Positions 34,029-42,770 of a stretch of 64,000 bases of DNA are shown here, piece after piece. Each line of letters begins with the position of its first letter. Position 1 is the first letter of the stretch. The DNA lies in NCBI RefSeq assembly GCF_038433155.1, contig NZ_JBCDMW010000034.1, positions 1 through 64,000 of the forward strand, given 5' to 3'. The notes under the pieces are model-generated. The model saw only the letters and a list, made by a program, of their open reading frames with translations. It made no database searches and was not told the origin of the DNA. The stretch is from Luteococcus sp038433155 (GTDB lineage: Bacteria > Actinomycetota > Actinomycetes > Propionibacteriales > Propionibacteriaceae). Both the position numbers and the translations under genes were made by a program.

Positions 34029-35234
34029 TCAGCGGGTCAGCTTCTTCAGGTCGATCGAGGCGTCAGCCAGCTTCTCGGGGTCGACGATGATCCCCCGGTC
34101 GATGATCCGACGGGCGGCGCGCACGGTGTTGCCACCGTCGATGGCCGCGGCGCCCACCATCCGCCCCTCGATGTCCAGGTTGAACGAGGCCACCGGCACG
34201 CCGTCCACCTCCCGGGTGATCAGCTGGCCACCGGCCAGGCCGCCGACGGCCTCGGCGTGCACCCCGTGGCGATCCGACCACATCCAGGGCGCCGCCGGCT
34301 CCGTGACGCTGCCGCCCGTCAACACCGCGGCCAGCCGCTGGCCGGAGTGCATCGCCGTCTCCCAGTGGCCATGCCCGGGCACCACCGAACCGTCGGGGCG
34401 CAGCATCCGGGCGACGTCGCCCACCGCCCAGACGTGCGGGATGGAGGTCTGCTGACGCTGGTCCACGATGATGCCGCCGTCGACGGTCACCCCCGCGGTC
34501 TCGGCCAGCTCGCACTCGTTCACGGTGCCGATGCTGGCCAGCAGCGTGTCCGCCTCGACGGTCTCCTCACAGGACAGGTGGACCCGGAAGCCCTCCCCGG
34601 CCTGCTCCACCTCATGCGGCACGGCATTGATCACCCGAATGCCCTTGTCGGTGTGCATCTGGTGCAGCCGCTCGGCCAGCGGCCGACCCCACAGCGGCAC
34701 ACCAGGCACCGGTGAGGAGCTGACCAGGGTCACGTCGCAGCCCGCGGCAACGGCCGTCGAGGCAACCTCGGAGCCGATCAGGCCGGCGCCGATGATGCAG
34801 ATCCGACGGCCGGGCGTCAGCTGCTCCCGCAGCTGGCTGGCCTGGGACCTGGTCACCAGGGTGCAGATGCCGGGCAGTTCGCCGCCGGGAATCGGCAGCG
34901 GGCGCGGCCGGCCTCCCATCGCGAGCACGATCTCGTCGGCCTCCAGCACCTGACCGTCCGCGAGGGTGACGGTCAGTTCCTTGCCGTCGATCGCGGTGGC
35001 CCGGCCGGTGATCATCGTGACCCCGTTCTCCTCATACCACTCCTGCGGCACGAAGGGGAGCTTCTCGGCGGGCTGCTGGCCGGTCAGGAACTCCTTGCTG
35101 AGCGGAGGCCGGTCATAGGGCAGGCCCTCCGGGTCGATGATGGTGATCTCGGCCTCGCTGCCCAGCTTGCGCAGCTCCTGGGCGGTGGTGAAACCGGCCA
35201 GCCCGCCGCCGACGATGACGACCTTCATCGGCAT
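34029..35234 (-). CDS. FAD/NAD(P)-dependent ferredoxin reductase
   Basis: A 401-residue two-dinucleotide-fold oxidoreductase of the BphA4/ferredoxin-reductase type. The FAD motif is VVIVGGGLAG at the N-terminus, the NAD motif IIGAGLIGSEV near residue 150, and the second FAD contact HVWAVGDVA near 275. It should pass electrons from NAD(P)H to the Rieske ferredoxin encoded just upstream; stop and start share one base (TGATG). ATG 35234 and ATG 35228 are both possible starts. No terminal oxygenase is in the window, so the final acceptor is unknown. Confidence 0.85.
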   Translation of the reverse strand: MPMKVVIVGGGLAGFTTAQELRKLGSEAEITIIDPEGLPYDRPPLSKEFLTGQQPAEKLPFVPQEWYEENGVTMITGRATAIDGKELTVTLADGQVLEADEIVLAMGGRPRPLPIPGGELPGICTLVTRSQASQLREQLTPGRRICIIGAGLIGSEVASTAVAAGCDVTLVSSSPVPGVPLWGRPLAERLHQMHTDKGIRVINAVPHEVEQAGEGFRVHLSCEETVEADTLLASIGTVNECELAETAGVTVDGGIIVDQRQQTSIPHVWAVGDVARMLRPDGSVVPGHGHWETAMHSGQRLAAVLTGGSVTEPAAPWMWSDRHGVHAEAVGGLAGGQLITREVDGVPVASFNLDIEGRMVGAAAIDGGNTVRAARRIIDRGIIVDPEKLADASIDLKKLTR

Positions 35235-35590
35235 CACTCGGCCGCGAGGGCCGCGCCCTCGACGGGGGTGCCGGGGTGGAGCCAGATCTCGTCGCCGCGC
35301 ACCTCCACCTTGTGGGTCTTGGCGGGGATGCTGGCCGGCAGGCACTTGGCGGCGCCGGTGGACAGGCAGAACTTGGCCGAGTGCAGCGGGCACTCCACCT
35401 CGTCGCCCTCGATCCAGCCGTCGGCCAGCGACGCGGTCTCGTGCGTGCAGACGTCATTCAGCGCGTAGTAGTTGCCGTCGGAGAAGAAGACGGCGATGTC
35501 CTCGCCGGTGCCATTGGTCTCGCCGTCGACGATGATGGCCTCCTCGTCCTCGATGTCTCCGGCGTTGGCAACCTTGATCGGCTCGGGCAT
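35234..35590 (-). CDS. Rieske-type [2Fe-2S] ferredoxin
   Basis: A 118-residue cytoplasmic Rieske ferredoxin. The cluster ligands are in CTHE (about residues 48-51) and CPLHS (about 67-71), with the usual 16-17-residue spacing. It resembles the small subunit of dioxygenase electron chains and NirD-like proteins. ATG 35590 is preceded by GGAGAG. It forms a two-gene unit with the reductase. Confidence 0.88.
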   Translation of the reverse strand: MPEPIKVANAGDIEDEEAIIVDGETNGTGEDIAVFFSDGNYYALNDVCTHETASLADGWIEGDEVECPLHSAKFCLSTGAAKCLPASIPAKTHKVEVRGDEIWLHPGTPVEGAALAAE

Positions 35591-35925
35591 TGCTCTCTCC
35601 TTCGTGGTGTTCCGGCGTCGATGCCGGGAAGTCCAGTTTTGCAGTGAGGCCCCCTCGACGGGCTCGGGGACCGGGAGGTGGGCTCGGTCAGCTGGCCAGC
35701 CACACGATGGTGCCGCTGAAGCCCTCCGGAGTGGTCGGCTGCCAGCGGTTGTAGTGGTGCTCAAAGCAATGCTCGCCATCTTCCTGTCCAAGGAGACGGC
35801 GCGGCGCCAGACGCACCAGGAGCGCTTCATCGAGGAAGCTGTCTTCGAGGCCTGATCCCGGACGCCGTTGGCCACCGCCCGTCGTCGCTGACCCCCCCAG
35901 TCGGCGACGAGGGCGGGGCACGGCC
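35591..35925. other. Spacer with repeat copy and gene remnants
   Basis: A 335-base gap. It has one minus-oriented dispersed-repeat copy near 35650-35674 (CCCCCTCGACGGGCTCGGGGACC), and remnants described separately at 35688-35855. Confidence 0.5.
35688..35855. pseudogene. Two outward-facing 3' gene remnants
   Basis: From a junction near 35757 the minus strand reads a coding-like tail (FEHHYNRWQPTTPEG to IVWLAS, stop at 35688). The plus strand reads a hydrophobic then charged tail (LKAMLAIFLSKETARRQ to EEAVFEA, stop at 35855). The second resembles the last helix and tail of an MFS transporter. Both have strong GC third-position bias. Neither has a plausible start, so they look like leftovers of a deletion. 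Confidence 0.35.
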
Positions 35926-36237
35926 TCAGCAGCCGGCCAGCGTCGCCCGGTTCAGGATGCTGAGCGGCTCGTTCACGTCGAAGAAGTGCACTTCAATGGC
36001 GGTCACGCCGAAGCCGGCCATGCGCTCGCGGTGCATCGCGACATAGGCCTCTGCGTGCTGCCGGCTGTCGAAGACGTAGATACCGCCGGAGAGTTCGCCG
36101 GGCTGGTCCTCGATCCACACTTTCCACAGGAAGCCCGGCTCGTCGTTGATCGTCGACGCGAGCTCCCGGAAGCCGTCGGACATCTCGGAGCCCCACGGCC
36201 CGTGGTGGGCGAAGTTCATCTGCACCAGGACGGCCAT
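35926..36237 (-). CDS. YdhR-type putative monooxygenase
   Basis: A 103-residue dimeric alpha-beta-barrel protein of the YdhR group, related to antibiotic-biosynthesis monooxygenases. Conserved pieces are LVQMNF at the N-terminus, NDEPGFLWKVWIE, GGIYVFDSR and MAGFGVTAIEVHFFDVNEPLS. The biochemical role of the family is not established. ATG 36237 begins one base after the acetate-kinase stop, so it is co-transcribed with ackA. Confidence 0.82.
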   Translation of the reverse strand: MAVLVQMNFAHHGPWGSEMSDGFRELASTINDEPGFLWKVWIEDQPGELSGGIYVFDSRQHAEAYVAMHRERMAGFGVTAIEVHFFDVNEPLSILNRATLAGC

Positions 36238-36238
36238 C

Positions 36239-37429
36239 TCAGGCGCCGATCGCCTTGATGGTCTCCCGCACCATGGCCAGCTCCTCATTGGTGGGGATCA
36301 CCAGGATCTCCACTCTGGACTCCGGGGTGGAGATCCGCCGCGGCTCCTTGGAACGCACCAGGTTCGCGTCGTCGTCCAGCACGGCGCCGAAGTAGCCCAG
36401 CTTGTCCACCACGGCCTTGCGGACATCGGCGGCATTCTCCCCGACGCCGGCGGTGAAGGTGATGCAGTCGATCCCGCCCAGGTGGGCGATGTAGTTGCCC
36501 AGGTAGCCCACCAGGCGGTGGACGTAGACCTCCATGCCGATCTGGGCATTCTCGTCGCCCTCGGCAATCAGCTTCGCGATGTCGCGCATGTCGGTCTTGC
36601 CGGTCAGCCCCAGCATCCCGGAACGCTTGTTCAGAAGGGAATCCACCTCGGCGGTGTCCAGCTTCATCTCGCGCGCCAGGTAGGCGTGCAGGCCCGGGTC
36701 GACGTCGCCGGAGCGGGTGCCCATCACCAGGCCCTGCAGCGGGGTCAGGCCCATCGACGTCTCGATCGGGTGACCGCCGTCGATGGCGGAAACCGACGCG
36801 CCATTGCCCAGGTGGCAGACGATCTGCTTCAGCTCGGAGATGTCCTTGCCCAGGAACTTGGCCGCCTGCCCGCTGACGTACTGGTGCGAGGTGCCGTGGA
36901 AGCCGTAGCGACGGATCTGGTGCTCGTGGGCCAGCTGCTGGTCAATGGCGTAGGTGTGCGCGGCGCGCGGCAGTTCGGCAAAGAAGGCGGTGTCAAAGAT
37001 GGCGACGTGCGGCACGTCGGGCAGGATCTCCCGGGCGGCCCGGATGCCGGCGATGCCGGGCGGGTTGTGCAGCGGGGCCAGGCCGGACAGGTGCACCAGC
37101 TTGTCGATCACCGCCTGGTCAATGATGGTGGTGGAGTTGAAGTCGGTGCCGCCATGCACCGTGCGGTGGCCGACGGCGACGGCGTCGGTGATGTCCGGGC
37201 CGTAGTTGTCGAACATCTTCACCACGGCGGCGATCGCCTCGGTGTGGCTGGGGAAGTACGTGCTGTCGTGGAACTCCTCGCCGTCCACCTCATGATCGAT
37301 GGTGCCCGGCGTCGGTTCACCGACCTTCTGCACGAGGCCCACGGCCATCACGTCTTCGGTGTCAGCGTCGATCATCTGGTACTTGATGCTGGACGATCCG
37401 CAGTTGAGCAGCAGGATGGGCTTCGGCAT
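36239..37429 (-). CDS. ackA: Acetate kinase
   Basis: Converts acetyl phosphate and ADP to acetate and ATP, the energy-yielding step of acetate overflow. The protein is 396 residues, the usual size. Signature motifs: LLLNCGSSSIKY near the N-terminus, VGHRTVHGG, the catalytic Asp in AIFDTAFF, RRYGFHGTSH, CHLGNGASV and TFTAGVGEN. ATG 37429 is preceded by TAGGCT at 6 bases without a ribosome site. Its partner, phosphate acetyltransferase, is at 40605 on the same strand but separated by two genes, unlike the usual adjacent pair. Confidence 0.95.
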   Translation of the reverse strand: MPKPILLLNCGSSSIKYQMIDADTEDVMAVGLVQKVGEPTPGTIDHEVDGEEFHDSTYFPSHTEAIAAVVKMFDNYGPDITDAVAVGHRTVHGGTDFNSTTIIDQAVIDKLVHLSGLAPLHNPPGIAGIRAAREILPDVPHVAIFDTAFFAELPRAAHTYAIDQQLAHEHQIRRYGFHGTSHQYVSGQAAKFLGKDISELKQIVCHLGNGASVSAIDGGHPIETSMGLTPLQGLVMGTRSGDVDPGLHAYLAREMKLDTAEVDSLLNKRSGMLGLTGKTDMRDIAKLIAEGDENAQIGMEVYVHRLVGYLGNYIAHLGGIDCITFTAGVGENAADVRKAVVDKLGYFGAVLDDDANLVRSKEPRRISTPESRVEILVIPTNEELAMVRETIKAIGA

Positions 37430-37435
37430 GGCGCC

Positions 37436-37441
37436 AGCCTA
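37436..37441 (-). promoter_or_regulatory. -10 hexamer, leaderless ackA mRNA
   Basis: TAGGCT on the minus strand, 6 bases before ATG 37429. Confidence 0.55.
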
Positions 37442-37604
37442 TCGGGCGGCCCCCGGGCAATTTTCCCGGGGATCGCCGTGGCTGTTTCCGGCGGGTACAA
37501 GCCAGCACTGCCCGCCCACTGGCACGGGGCTGTTGCTGGACGGGGTGGGCCAATTACTTTGGTGCCAGCGAGACGACGGCGTCCCGCGTCCGAAGGAGCC
37601 AGCG

Positions 37605-39092
37605 ATGTCCACCCGTCTCAGCGCCACCCAGTTTGTCCAGACCGTCGTCGACGAGGGCAGTTTCACCCCGTGGCGGCTGCCACTGGAGACCCCGGATGAC
37701 CCGGACTATGCCGCCGAGCTGGCTGCAGCTCGGGAGAAGACCGGGCTGGACGAGTCAGTGCTCACCGGTGAGGCCACACTGGACGGGCGTCGGGTGGCCC
37801 TGGTGGTGGGCGAATTCCGCTTCCTGGGCGGATCGGTGGGGCACGCCGCCAGCGACCTGATCCTGCAGGCCGTGGACCGCGCCACCGCCGAGCGGATCCC
37901 GCTGCTGGCCGCGCCGTGCTCCGGCGGCACCCGGATGCAGGAGGGCACCGCCGCCTTCGTGCAGATGGTCAAGATCGGGCAGGCGGTGCAGGCCCACCGC
38001 CACGCCGGGCTGGTCTACCTGGTGCACCTGCGCCACCCCACCACCGGCGGGGTACTGGCGTCGTGGGGATCCCTGGGCCAGTACACGACGGCCGAACCGG
38101 GGGCGCTGGTGGGTTTCCTGGGGCCGCGCGCCCAGGAGGCGATTGCCGGGGAGATGATCCCGGAGGGCATCCAGCGCGCCGAGAACCTGCAGCAGCGCGG
38201 GATCGTCGACGCCGTCGTGCCCAACGACGAGTTGCGCGCGGTCTGGGCCACCCTGCTGTCGGCCGCCGGCGCGCCACGGACCGGCCCGCGGGTGGTGCGT
38301 CGCGAGGCCGCCAGCCTGGTGACCGACGCCGATCCGTGGGAGTCCGTGCAGGCCACCCGGGACAGTGCGCGGCCGGGCCTGGTGGACCTGGCGCACTTCG
38401 AGTGCACGGACATGGTGTGGTTCAGCGGCACCGGTGACGGCCAGGTGGATCCGGCGGTGCGCGTCGGCCTGGCCAAGTTCCGCGACATCCCATGCGTGCT
38501 GGTGGGGCACGACCGGTCCGCCAGCCACGGCGAGCCACTCTCCCCGGCCGGGTTGCGGCTGGCCCGACGAGGATTCCGGCTGGCCGACGAGCTGAACCTG
38601 CCGGTGGTCAGCATCATCGACACCCCCGGCGCGGCGCTGACCCAGCAGGCCGAGGAGATGGCCCTGGCCGGCGAGATTGCCCGCACCCTGGGTTGGCTGG
38701 CCGACCTGCCGGTGCCCACCGTCTCGGTGATCCTGGGGCAGGGTGGTGGTGGCGCCGCCCTGGCGATGCTCCCGGCCGACCGGATGCTGTGCGCCGGCAA
38801 GGGCTGGCTGGCGCCGCTGCCGCCGGAGGGGGCCAGCGCCATTGTGCACCGCAGCTCTGACATGGCGGCCGAGATGTCGCGTCGCCAGCGGCTGGGCGCT
38901 TTTGACCTGGAGCGGGACGGCGTGGTGGACGAGGTGGTCAGCGAGCCCGACGAGATGTCCGGCGACGGCGCCGAGGTCTTCTGCCACGCGGTGGGGGAGG
39001 CCGTCGCGCACCACCTGCACGAGCTCTTGGACATGCCCGACGACGAGCGCCTGGCCCGACGCCGGGAACGCTTCCGCAGCATGGGCCGCTGA
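37605..39092 (+). CDS. accDA: Fused acetyl-CoA carboxyltransferase (beta-alpha) subunit
   Basis: A 495-residue carboxyltransferase that moves carboxyl from carboxybiotin to acetyl-CoA. The N-terminal half (about 1-235) matches the AccD beta crotonase fold (RFLGGSVGHAASDLI, PCSGGTRMQEG, PTTGGVLASWGSLG) and the C-terminal half the AccA alpha fold (IIDTPGAALTQQAEE, VILGQGGGGAALA, PPEGASAIVHR). The AccD zinc-ribbon with four cysteines is missing, as in fused actinobacterial forms. CGAAGGAG precedes the ATG. The biotin carboxylase and carrier are not in the window. Malonate- or propionyl-type substrates are possible alternatives. Confidence 0.85.
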   Translation: MSTRLSATQFVQTVVDEGSFTPWRLPLETPDDPDYAAELAAAREKTGLDESVLTGEATLDGRRVALVVGEFRFLGGSVGHAASDLILQAVDRATAERIPLLAAPCSGGTRMQEGTAAFVQMVKIGQAVQAHRHAGLVYLVHLRHPTTGGVLASWGSLGQYTTAEPGALVGFLGPRAQEAIAGEMIPEGIQRAENLQQRGIVDAVVPNDELRAVWATLLSAAGAPRTGPRVVRREAASLVTDADPWESVQATRDSARPGLVDLAHFECTDMVWFSGTGDGQVDPAVRVGLAKFRDIPCVLVGHDRSASHGEPLSPAGLRLARRGFRLADELNLPVVSIIDTPGAALTQQAEEMALAGEIARTLGWLADLPVPTVSVILGQGGGGAALAMLPADRMLCAGKGWLAPLPPEGASAIVHRSSDMAAEMSRRQRLGAFDLERDGVVDEVVSEPDEMSGDGAEVFCHAVGEAVAHHLHELLDMPDDERLARRRERFRSMGR

Positions 39093-39167
39093 GGGACGCG
39101 ACGAGGCTCCCGTCGGGACTGAATGGGGAAAGGAAGAGATGCAGGCCCTGCCGGGGCGGGCCGAGGA

Positions 39168-39224
39168 CAGATGCAGGAGGGGTACCCAACGCCATGGTGG
39201 CGCTGGGTACCCCTCCTGCATCTG
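39168..39224. terminator. 57-nt near-perfect hairpin between convergent genes
   Basis: Outer arms of 21 bp (from CAGATGCAGGAGGGGTACCCA) pair perfectly, and the 15-nt centre folds again (CGCCA/TGGCG), giving about 26 paired positions. It lies between accDA (+) and htpX (-). Confidence 0.75.
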
Positions 39225-39253
39225 TTGTGGGTGGGCCCCTCGGGGCTGGGCGG

Positions 39254-40138
39254 TTACTGGCCCATCCGCTGGGCCTGCTGCTCCAGCCGCATGATCCGGT
39301 CCGCGGTGGCCGGGTGGGTGCTGAACAGCTGGCGCACGTTCAGGCCACCGAAGGGGTTGGCGATCATCATGTGGCTGGCGTTCACCAGATCCTTGGTGGG
39401 CGGCAGCGGCGCGGAGTACACGCCCTGCTCGATCTTCATCAGGGCGCGGGCCAGGGCAGTCGGGTCCCCGGTGAGCTGGGAGCCGTCCTCGTCGGCGTCG
39501 AACTCCCGGGTGCGGCTGATCGCCATCTGGATCACCGAGGCGGCCAGCGGCGCCATCAGCGCGGCCACCAGGATGCCGATCCCGGAGCCCCGGTCTTCGT
39601 CGCTGCGCCCGCCGCCGAACATGGCGCCGAAGCTGAGCATCTGGCCCACCGAGCTGATCACGCCGGCGATGGCCGCCGCCACCGAGCCGGTCAGGATGTC
39701 CCGGTTGTAGACGTGCATCAGCTCATGGCCCAGCACCGCGCGCAGCTCCCGCTCGTCCAGCAGTTGCAGGATGCCCTGGGTGCAGCAGACCGCGGCATGC
39801 TGCGGGTTGCGGCCGGTGGCGAAGGCATTGGGGCTCATCGTCGGGCTGATGTAGAGCCGGGGCATCGGCTGCCCGGCCTTGGCGGACAGCTCCTGCACGA
39901 TCCGGTACATCCCGGGCGCCTGCTCAGGGCTGACCGGCTGCGCGCCCATGGCGCGGATGGCCAGCTTGTCCGAGTTCCAGTAGCTGTAGAAGGTGCTGGC
40001 GACGCCGAACAGGGCGAAGACCCAGATGAAGGTGGAGTTGTTGGTGTACGCGGCCAGGGCGCCACCCAGCAGCAGGAGCAGGCCGAAGATACCGCCGAAC
40101 AGCATCGCGGTCTTCACTCCGTTGAAGTGGTTGTGCAT
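39254..40138 (-). CDS. htpX: Membrane zinc metalloprotease HtpX
   Basis: An inner-membrane M48 protease of 294 residues that degrades damaged membrane proteins. Two N-terminal helices (MLFGGIFGLLLLLGG and FIWVFALFGVASTFY), then the zinc site HELMH near residues 137-141, a hydrophobic pair of segments around 150-205, and the third ligand Glu in SRTREFDADEDG. The C-terminal FSTHPATADRI motif is also typical. ATG 40138 has GAAGG very close upstream (spacing 1), so the start could rely on another signal. Confidence 0.92.
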   Translation of the reverse strand: MHNHFNGVKTAMLFGGIFGLLLLLGGALAAYTNNSTFIWVFALFGVASTFYSYWNSDKLAIRAMGAQPVSPEQAPGMYRIVQELSAKAGQPMPRLYISPTMSPNAFATGRNPQHAAVCCTQGILQLLDERELRAVLGHELMHVYNRDILTGSVAAAIAGVISSVGQMLSFGAMFGGGRSDEDRGSGIGILVAALMAPLAASVIQMAISRTREFDADEDGSQLTGDPTALARALMKIEQGVYSAPLPPTKDLVNASHMMIANPFGGLNVRQLFSTHPATADRIMRLEQQAQRMGQ

Positions 40139-40191
40139 GCCTTCACAACGTCCGGCGCGGCCAAATCCTTCCCGGTGGGATGCGATCTCGA

Positions 40192-40278
40192 GGTTTGCGC
40201 CACAAACTGCATTCTGATTGCGACCCGATGCCAGATAGGCACTGGGTCCGGATCAGGATGCAGTTTGTGGCACAAACC
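40192..40278. repeat. 87-nt imperfect palindrome (MITE-like)
   Basis: Arms GGTTTG.GCCACAAACTGCAT and its complement pair over 21 positions with one mismatch, and weaker pairing continues inward. The element is AT-richer than its surroundings. No target-site duplication is evident. Confidence 0.7.
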
Positions 40279-40540
40279 GGGGAACCCATGTGGAGGCCCT
40301 GCCGGGAAGCCGTGTCCTGGGCGCTTGCCGCTGCCAATCTGTGCCGATCACCTGGGCAGGGGCCCATGGCCGAGCAGGGGGAGTTGCCCATGTCTGGGTG
40401 GCTGGGTGGGACCTGCCCAGCGACTCAGGGGACGCCAGGACCGGCTGCTGGGCGGTGGAACCTCGGACAGGCGCGGGGATCGTGGCTTCGATGGGTGCGA
40501 ATCCAGACGGGGCGTTGCCGAGGTGGCCCAGGACGTGACG

Positions 40541-40591
40541 AAGCCCCTCGTCGGGCTCGGGGACCGGGTCCCGTCACCCGTCGAGGGGCTT
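40541..40591 (-). terminator. Terminator-like repeat after pta
   Basis: AAGCCCCTCG and CGAGGGGCTT are perfect 10-bp arms around a CTCGGGGACCGGG core. This is also a dispersed-repeat copy, placed 13 bases past the pta stop. Confidence 0.55.
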
Positions 40592-40604
40592 GGTCGGTAC
40601 TGGC

Positions 40605-42698
40605 TCAGGCCTCGCGCAGCGGCGAACCCGCACCGGCCGGGCGCTCCTGCGCCTGGATGGCGGTGATCGCCACGGTGCTGACGATGTCGTCCACCGTCGC
40701 ACCCCGGGAGAGGTCGTTGACCGCGCAGTTCAGACCCTGCAGGGCGGGGCCGACGGCGATCGCGCCGGAGGTCCGCTGCACGGCCTTGTAGGTGTTGTTG
40801 CCGGTGTTCAGGTCCGGGAAGACGAAGACCGTGGCCTGGCCGGCCACCGGGGAACCCGGCATCTTCTTCTGCCCCACGGTGGGATCAATCGCGGCATCGA
40901 ACTGGATCGGCCCCTCCACCACCAGGTCGGGGCGGGCCTGCTTGACCAGCTCGGTGGCCTCGCGCACCGCGTCGACGTCCGGGCCGGAACCCGATTCGCC
41001 GGTGGAGTAGCTCAGCATGGCCACCTTGGGCTCGATCCCGAAGGACTTGGCGGTGTCGGCGGAGCTGATCGCGATGTCGGCCAGCTGCTCCGGCGTCGGG
41101 TTGGGGTTGACGGCGCAGTCCCCGAAGACCAGCACCCGGTCCGGCATGCACATCAGGAAGGAGCTGGAGACCACCTTGATGCCCGGCTTGGTCTTGATGA
41201 ACTCCAGGCTGGGCCGGATGGTGTTGGCGGTGGTGTTCACCGCGCCGGAGACCATGCCGTCGGCCATCCCGAAGTGCACCAGCATGGTGCCGAAGTAGGA
41301 CGGGTCGGCCAGCTTCTCCTTGGCCTGCTCGAAGGTGACGCCCTTCTTGGCGCGCAGCTTGGCGTACTCGCCGGCGAACTTGTTCAGCAGCTCGTCGTCG
41401 GTCGGGTCGATGATCCGGGCCTTGGAGAGGTCGATCTTGAGCTTGCGGGCGCGCTTGTTGATGGTCAGCGAATCCCCGAGCAGCACGATCTGGGCCACAT
41501 TGCGCTCCAGGATGATCGCGGCCGATTCCAGGATCCTGTCGTCCTGAGACTCGGGCAGCACGATGGTGCGCACGTCGGAGCGGGCCATGCTCATGATCTG
41601 GTTCTCGAACATCAGGGGGGTCCGCAGCTCGGAGCCGTGCCGGGCCAGCGAGTCCAGCAGCTGGGCCCCGTTGATGTTGTCGGCGAACAGCTTGCGGCTG
41701 ATCTCCATCTTGCGCGGGGAGCTGGTGCGGGTGCCCTCCAGCCGGGACAGCCGCTGGGCCGTCTCGTAGGTGGTCTCCTGGACGGTGCAGATCGGCAGCC
41801 GGGCGTCGATGCTGTTCATCAGCGTGCGCACATTGGCCGGGATCTCGTAACCGCCGGTCAGCACGACGGCCGCCAGGTCCGGGAAGGACTGCGAGCGGTG
41901 CGCCAGCACCAGGCCGGGCAGCAGGTCCACCCGGTCCGCGGGCATCACGACGGTGTGGTCGGGCTGCATCCGGTTCAGCAGGTTGGGCAGGGTCATGCCG
42001 GCGACAGTGATGCCCAGCGACTCCTTGCTCAGCTCCCGCTGGCTGCCGATCCACAGGTCGGCACCCAAGGCGTCCACCTGCATCTCGACGGTGGGGGCGG
42101 CCAGCAGGTTGGTCTCCGGCAGCACACCGGTGACCAGGTCACCGCGGATCCCGGCCAGGGCGATCCGGGCCTCGTCGGACAGCTCGGGGGCAATCCGGGT
42201 GGCGATCACCGCGAAGATGGAATTGTGCAGCCGCTCGAACTCGGCCAAGCCCACCTCGGCGGAGCGACGCACCTCGTCGACGGTGCGGTTCTTGCCGCGC
42301 ACGGCCAGCAGCACCGGGGCGTTCAGGTTGGCGGCCACCCGGGCGTTGAAGTTCATCTCGATCGGGGCCGAGACATCGGCGTAGTCCGAACCGACGATCA
42401 CCAGCGCGTCGTACTTCTTGCGCAGCGTCTCGTAGCGGTTGACGATCGTGGTCATTGCCTCGTCGGGATCGGCGGCGAACTCGGCGTAGTCGATGCCGAT
42501 GGCGTCGTCATAGGACTGGGGGACCGCCTCCTGGGCGATCAGCGTGCGGGTGACGATGTCGTCGTCCGCGTGCTTCACCAGCGGACGGAAGACTCCCACG
42601 GAGTTGACGGTACGAGCGAGGGCTTCGACAAGGCCGAGAGCAATCGTGCTCTTGCCGACACCACCCTCGGAGGACGCGATGTATACGGCTGTGGTCAC
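40605..42698 (-). CDS. pta: Phosphate acetyltransferase
   Basis: Makes acetyl phosphate from acetyl-CoA and phosphate, feeding acetate kinase. At 697 residues it is the long form: an N-terminal BioD-like P-loop domain (SSEGGVGKST), a DRTGG domain in the middle (about 215-330), and the C-terminal catalytic PTA_PTB domain (from about 370: VLPESQDDRILESA, FGMADGMVSGAVNTTAN, SYSTGESGSGPDVDAV, FPDLNTGNNTYKAVQR). GTG 42698 follows TAGGGT at 6 bases. On the same strand as ackA but 3.2 kb upstream of it. Confidence 0.95.
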   Translation of the reverse strand: MTTAVYIASSEGGVGKSTIALGLVEALARTVNSVGVFRPLVKHADDDIVTRTLIAQEAVPQSYDDAIGIDYAEFAADPDEAMTTIVNRYETLRKKYDALVIVGSDYADVSAPIEMNFNARVAANLNAPVLLAVRGKNRTVDEVRRSAEVGLAEFERLHNSIFAVIATRIAPELSDEARIALAGIRGDLVTGVLPETNLLAAPTVEMQVDALGADLWIGSQRELSKESLGITVAGMTLPNLLNRMQPDHTVVMPADRVDLLPGLVLAHRSQSFPDLAAVVLTGGYEIPANVRTLMNSIDARLPICTVQETTYETAQRLSRLEGTRTSSPRKMEISRKLFADNINGAQLLDSLARHGSELRTPLMFENQIMSMARSDVRTIVLPESQDDRILESAAIILERNVAQIVLLGDSLTINKRARKLKIDLSKARIIDPTDDELLNKFAGEYAKLRAKKGVTFEQAKEKLADPSYFGTMLVHFGMADGMVSGAVNTTANTIRPSLEFIKTKPGIKVVSSSFLMCMPDRVLVFGDCAVNPNPTPEQLADIAISSADTAKSFGIEPKVAMLSYSTGESGSGPDVDAVREATELVKQARPDLVVEGPIQFDAAIDPTVGQKKMPGSPVAGQATVFVFPDLNTGNNTYKAVQRTSGAIAVGPALQGLNCAVNDLSRGATVDDIVSTVAITAIQAQERPAGAGSPLREA

Positions 42699-42704
42699 AC
42701 TGCG

Positions 42705-42710
42705 ACCCTA
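42705..42710 (-). promoter_or_regulatory. -10 hexamer, leaderless pta mRNA
   Basis: TAGGGT on the minus strand, 6 bases before GTG 42698. Confidence 0.55.
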
Positions 42711-42770
42711 CCCCCGCCGAGCATCGGCTGGGAACGCGGGATCCGGTCTGCCGGAACCGCCCGGCACCGG

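Larger units (their letters stand above)
40139..40604. other. Spacer between htpX and pta
   Basis: 466 bases. It contains the 87-nt inverted repeat at 40192-40278 and the terminator-like repeat at 40541-40591. Open frames on both strands across the palindrome are consequences of its symmetry; no gene is recognised. Confidence 0.55.

Noticed and set aside
34009..34715. C-terminal extension of the MFS protein over the reductase gene
   Set aside because: Arises from the G6 frameshift; the sequence there is the antisense of a well-supported ferredoxin reductase.
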